Shown: positions 62,775 through 64,000 of the stretch, piece by piece
How the letters are laid out: the number at the start of each line of letters is the position of its first letter
Position numbering within the stretch: the stretch's first letter is position 1
DNA from: Candidatus Altimarinota bacterium
GTDB lineage: Bacteria; Patescibacteriota; Gracilibacteria; BD1-5; UBA6164
DNA: 64,000 nucleotides
Assembly (NCBI GenBank): GCA_943356435.1
Contig: CALREY010000003.1
Span: 91,409 to 155,408, forward strand
Direction of reading: 5' to 3'
Notes under the pieces: generated by a model
What the model saw: only the letters and a program-made list of their open reading frames with translations
Told to the model about the DNA's origin: nothing
Database searches by the model: none
Program-made: the position numbers and the translations under genes

Positions 62775-62782
62775 TTAGATAT

Positions 62783-64000
62783 CTAATCCTTTAAACAACG
62801 AACGCTAAGTCAAAAAGTCTTATCCCGATTTTGACGGTCAACTCAAGTATTATTACTAAGTAGTAATCTTCAATATGCAGTTACTCCGTTAGCTTCAGTA
62901 GATGTCCAAAAATGTGCTCAATATCAACGTGCTTGTGCATTTGAATCTACATATCTATCACCTGCTAATGGAATACGTAGTGCTTGTGCTAAATTATTAG
63001 TTATATTTTTAGTATTATGTGACATCCATCATATTCAACTACAGTTGAAATTATTTCAAACTCTACAAACAGATCAATATAATGCATTTTCAAATGTACC
63101 AAATTCAAAATCACTCGGTACATGCCGTCAAGATGGGCAAGCTGATGATATATTAGACCAAGTATAAAATTTTCACCATATTGCTGCATATTCAGTATCA
63201 CCATTTGCATTTGTTCATGAATACCAAGTATTGGCTTTTGTAGAACTAAGCATCGTAACGTCTCAAATAGTACAAGTTCAATTATTAACAAAATCATAAT
63301 TATAACAAGTCATAATTCATGCATTAGAACCATTATCTTGTTTTCACCATTCTATACCATTTCAAATAGTCGAATTACATCAAGCCCAAGTAAATCCAGA
63401 AATAGTAATATCAGGTATATCACAATTTGAATCAATAGCCATCCAACCAGTTGCTGTTGGAGTTAGTGCCCCTGTACTACTAGCACTAGTCGTACTTGCA
63501 ACAATACTACCTCATAGATTATTAGCAACTAGATTTGTAGCTACATATTCTGTTGCTGTTGGGTCACTTGTATTAGTATTAAGTATTTGTGCTATCTCTC
63601 ATATTCATGTAATTTCTGTTCAACTATATGCTAGTTGCAATTTATCTAGCATTACTTTTCTAGCATTTATTCATGTAGATGTTGAATCTGACAATGTAGA
63701 TAAACTTCATGAAAATACTACATAATTTGTTGTACTTACTAGACTTAAAGTTGTTTCTCAGTCAGTCTTGTATGTTCCATCATATTGAAATGGTAGATTT
63801 TTATATCAGTTATATGCTAATAAATTATTAGCAGTAATTGTTTCTACAGTTGATCCACTCATTGTCATTATACTTGGCATAGCTAATACATAATCAGTAG
63901 AGCCTGTTGTTACTTTTAATAATTTACCATTATAATTTCATGTGATTTTTAGTTTAGCTGTTTTTGTACTTGCTGCAGAAACAGCCCTCACCCCTAGCCC
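62783..64000 (-). CDS. Type IV pseudopilin with FISUMP/DUF1566-like end (5' part outside the window)
   Basis: 406 codons are visible; the pilin N-terminus lies beyond the right edge. The visible part begins in a linker made from the dispersed repeat (GLGVRAVSAASTKTAK), then the shared second region (KITGNYNGKLLKVTTGS, VLAMPSIMTMSGSTVET, NLPFQYDGT), close to the FReD pseudopilin at 48780-50522. After residue 200 the C-terminal domain (WYSGTNANGDTEYAAIWGKF, SACPSGRHVPSDFEFGTFEN, RVGNNFNCSGIGWMSHNTKN, DKTFGLSVRCLKD) is a clear FISUMP/DUF1566-type module with the typical GLSVRCLKD end. Confidence 0.83.
63984..64000. repeat. Dispersed palindromic repeat at the window edge
   Basis: GCCCTCACCCCTAGCCC is the left arm of the GC-rich repeat, again inside a pseudopilin linker and in frame. 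The rest is outside the window. Confidence 0.55.

Overview
The window is very AT-rich bacterial DNA read with a changed genetic code. TGA occurs many times inside almost every gene, always where the family has glycine: in the P-loops of PilT, DnaA, PcrA, DnaX and adenylate kinase, in the GHSNGG elbow of an alpha/beta hydrolase, and in the MDGNRRW motif of UppS. No gene needs TGA as a stop. UGA=glycine is NCBI code 25, used by the Patescibacteria/CPR lineages Absconditabacteria (SR1) and Gracilibacteria. Gene content fits a small host-associated or epibiotic cell of that kind: core replication, tRNA/rRNA modification, cell wall and secretion genes, many short secreted or membrane proteins, and a large set of pilin-like surface proteins. 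No central metabolic pathway is seen. All coordinates were worked out by reading frames by hand with TGA as Gly; most larger genes were checked to be a whole number of codons.

Layout. 1-4.2 kb: SPFH protein, a membrane-anchored hypothetical, a secreted transglycosylase-like protein, a small Shine-Dalgarno-led gene and a secreted Tyr/Asp-rich protein. 4.3-9.2 kb: four-gene envelope operon on the minus strand (alpha/beta hydrolase, membrane-fused MurF-like ligase, DegT-type aminotransferase, FemAB-like transferase). 9.3-15.5 kb: PcrA/UvrD helicase, RlmD/RumA-type methyltransferase and small proteins. 15.6-22.8 kb: two giant pseudopilins (14 NHL-type propeller repeats; beta-helix-like Asn-rich region) around pilT and a cyclic-nucleotide-binding protein. 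22.9-26.8 kb: murE-dnaX-priA(short) operon. 27-30.3 kb: M28 peptidase and a string of tiny membrane proteins. 30.4-34.3 kb: DUF4012 protein and dnaA, followed by a non-coding stretch. 34.7-37.7 kb: pseudopilin with 14 RCC1-type repeats. 37.9-46 kb: RNase P RNA, adk, Trm11-like methyltransferase, miaB, dCMP deaminase, gltX, clpP. 46-52.6 kb: three head-to-tail pseudopilins with CarboxypepD_reg-like/FISUMP, fibrinogen-like and InlB-repeat/FISUMP ends. 52.7-57.2 kb: ispA-type synthase, uppS, ABC exporter, secF. 57.3-62.7 kb: DedA protein, RNA m5C methyltransferase, ychF, a stand-alone HD (ppGpp hydrolase-like) protein. 62.8-64 kb: a seventh pseudopilin, cut by the window edge.

The most striking theme is a paralogous family of at least seven type IV pseudopilins. 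The complete ones share the prepilin N-terminus and a second conserved region, but each carries a different adhesive, lectin-like or beta-propeller C-terminal module, and PilT is encoded among them. I infer a modular display system for contact with other cells. A second theme is a dispersed GC-rich palindromic repeat that lies between genes and also, translated in frame, inside miaB, the DUF4012 gene and the inter-domain linkers of three pseudopilins.
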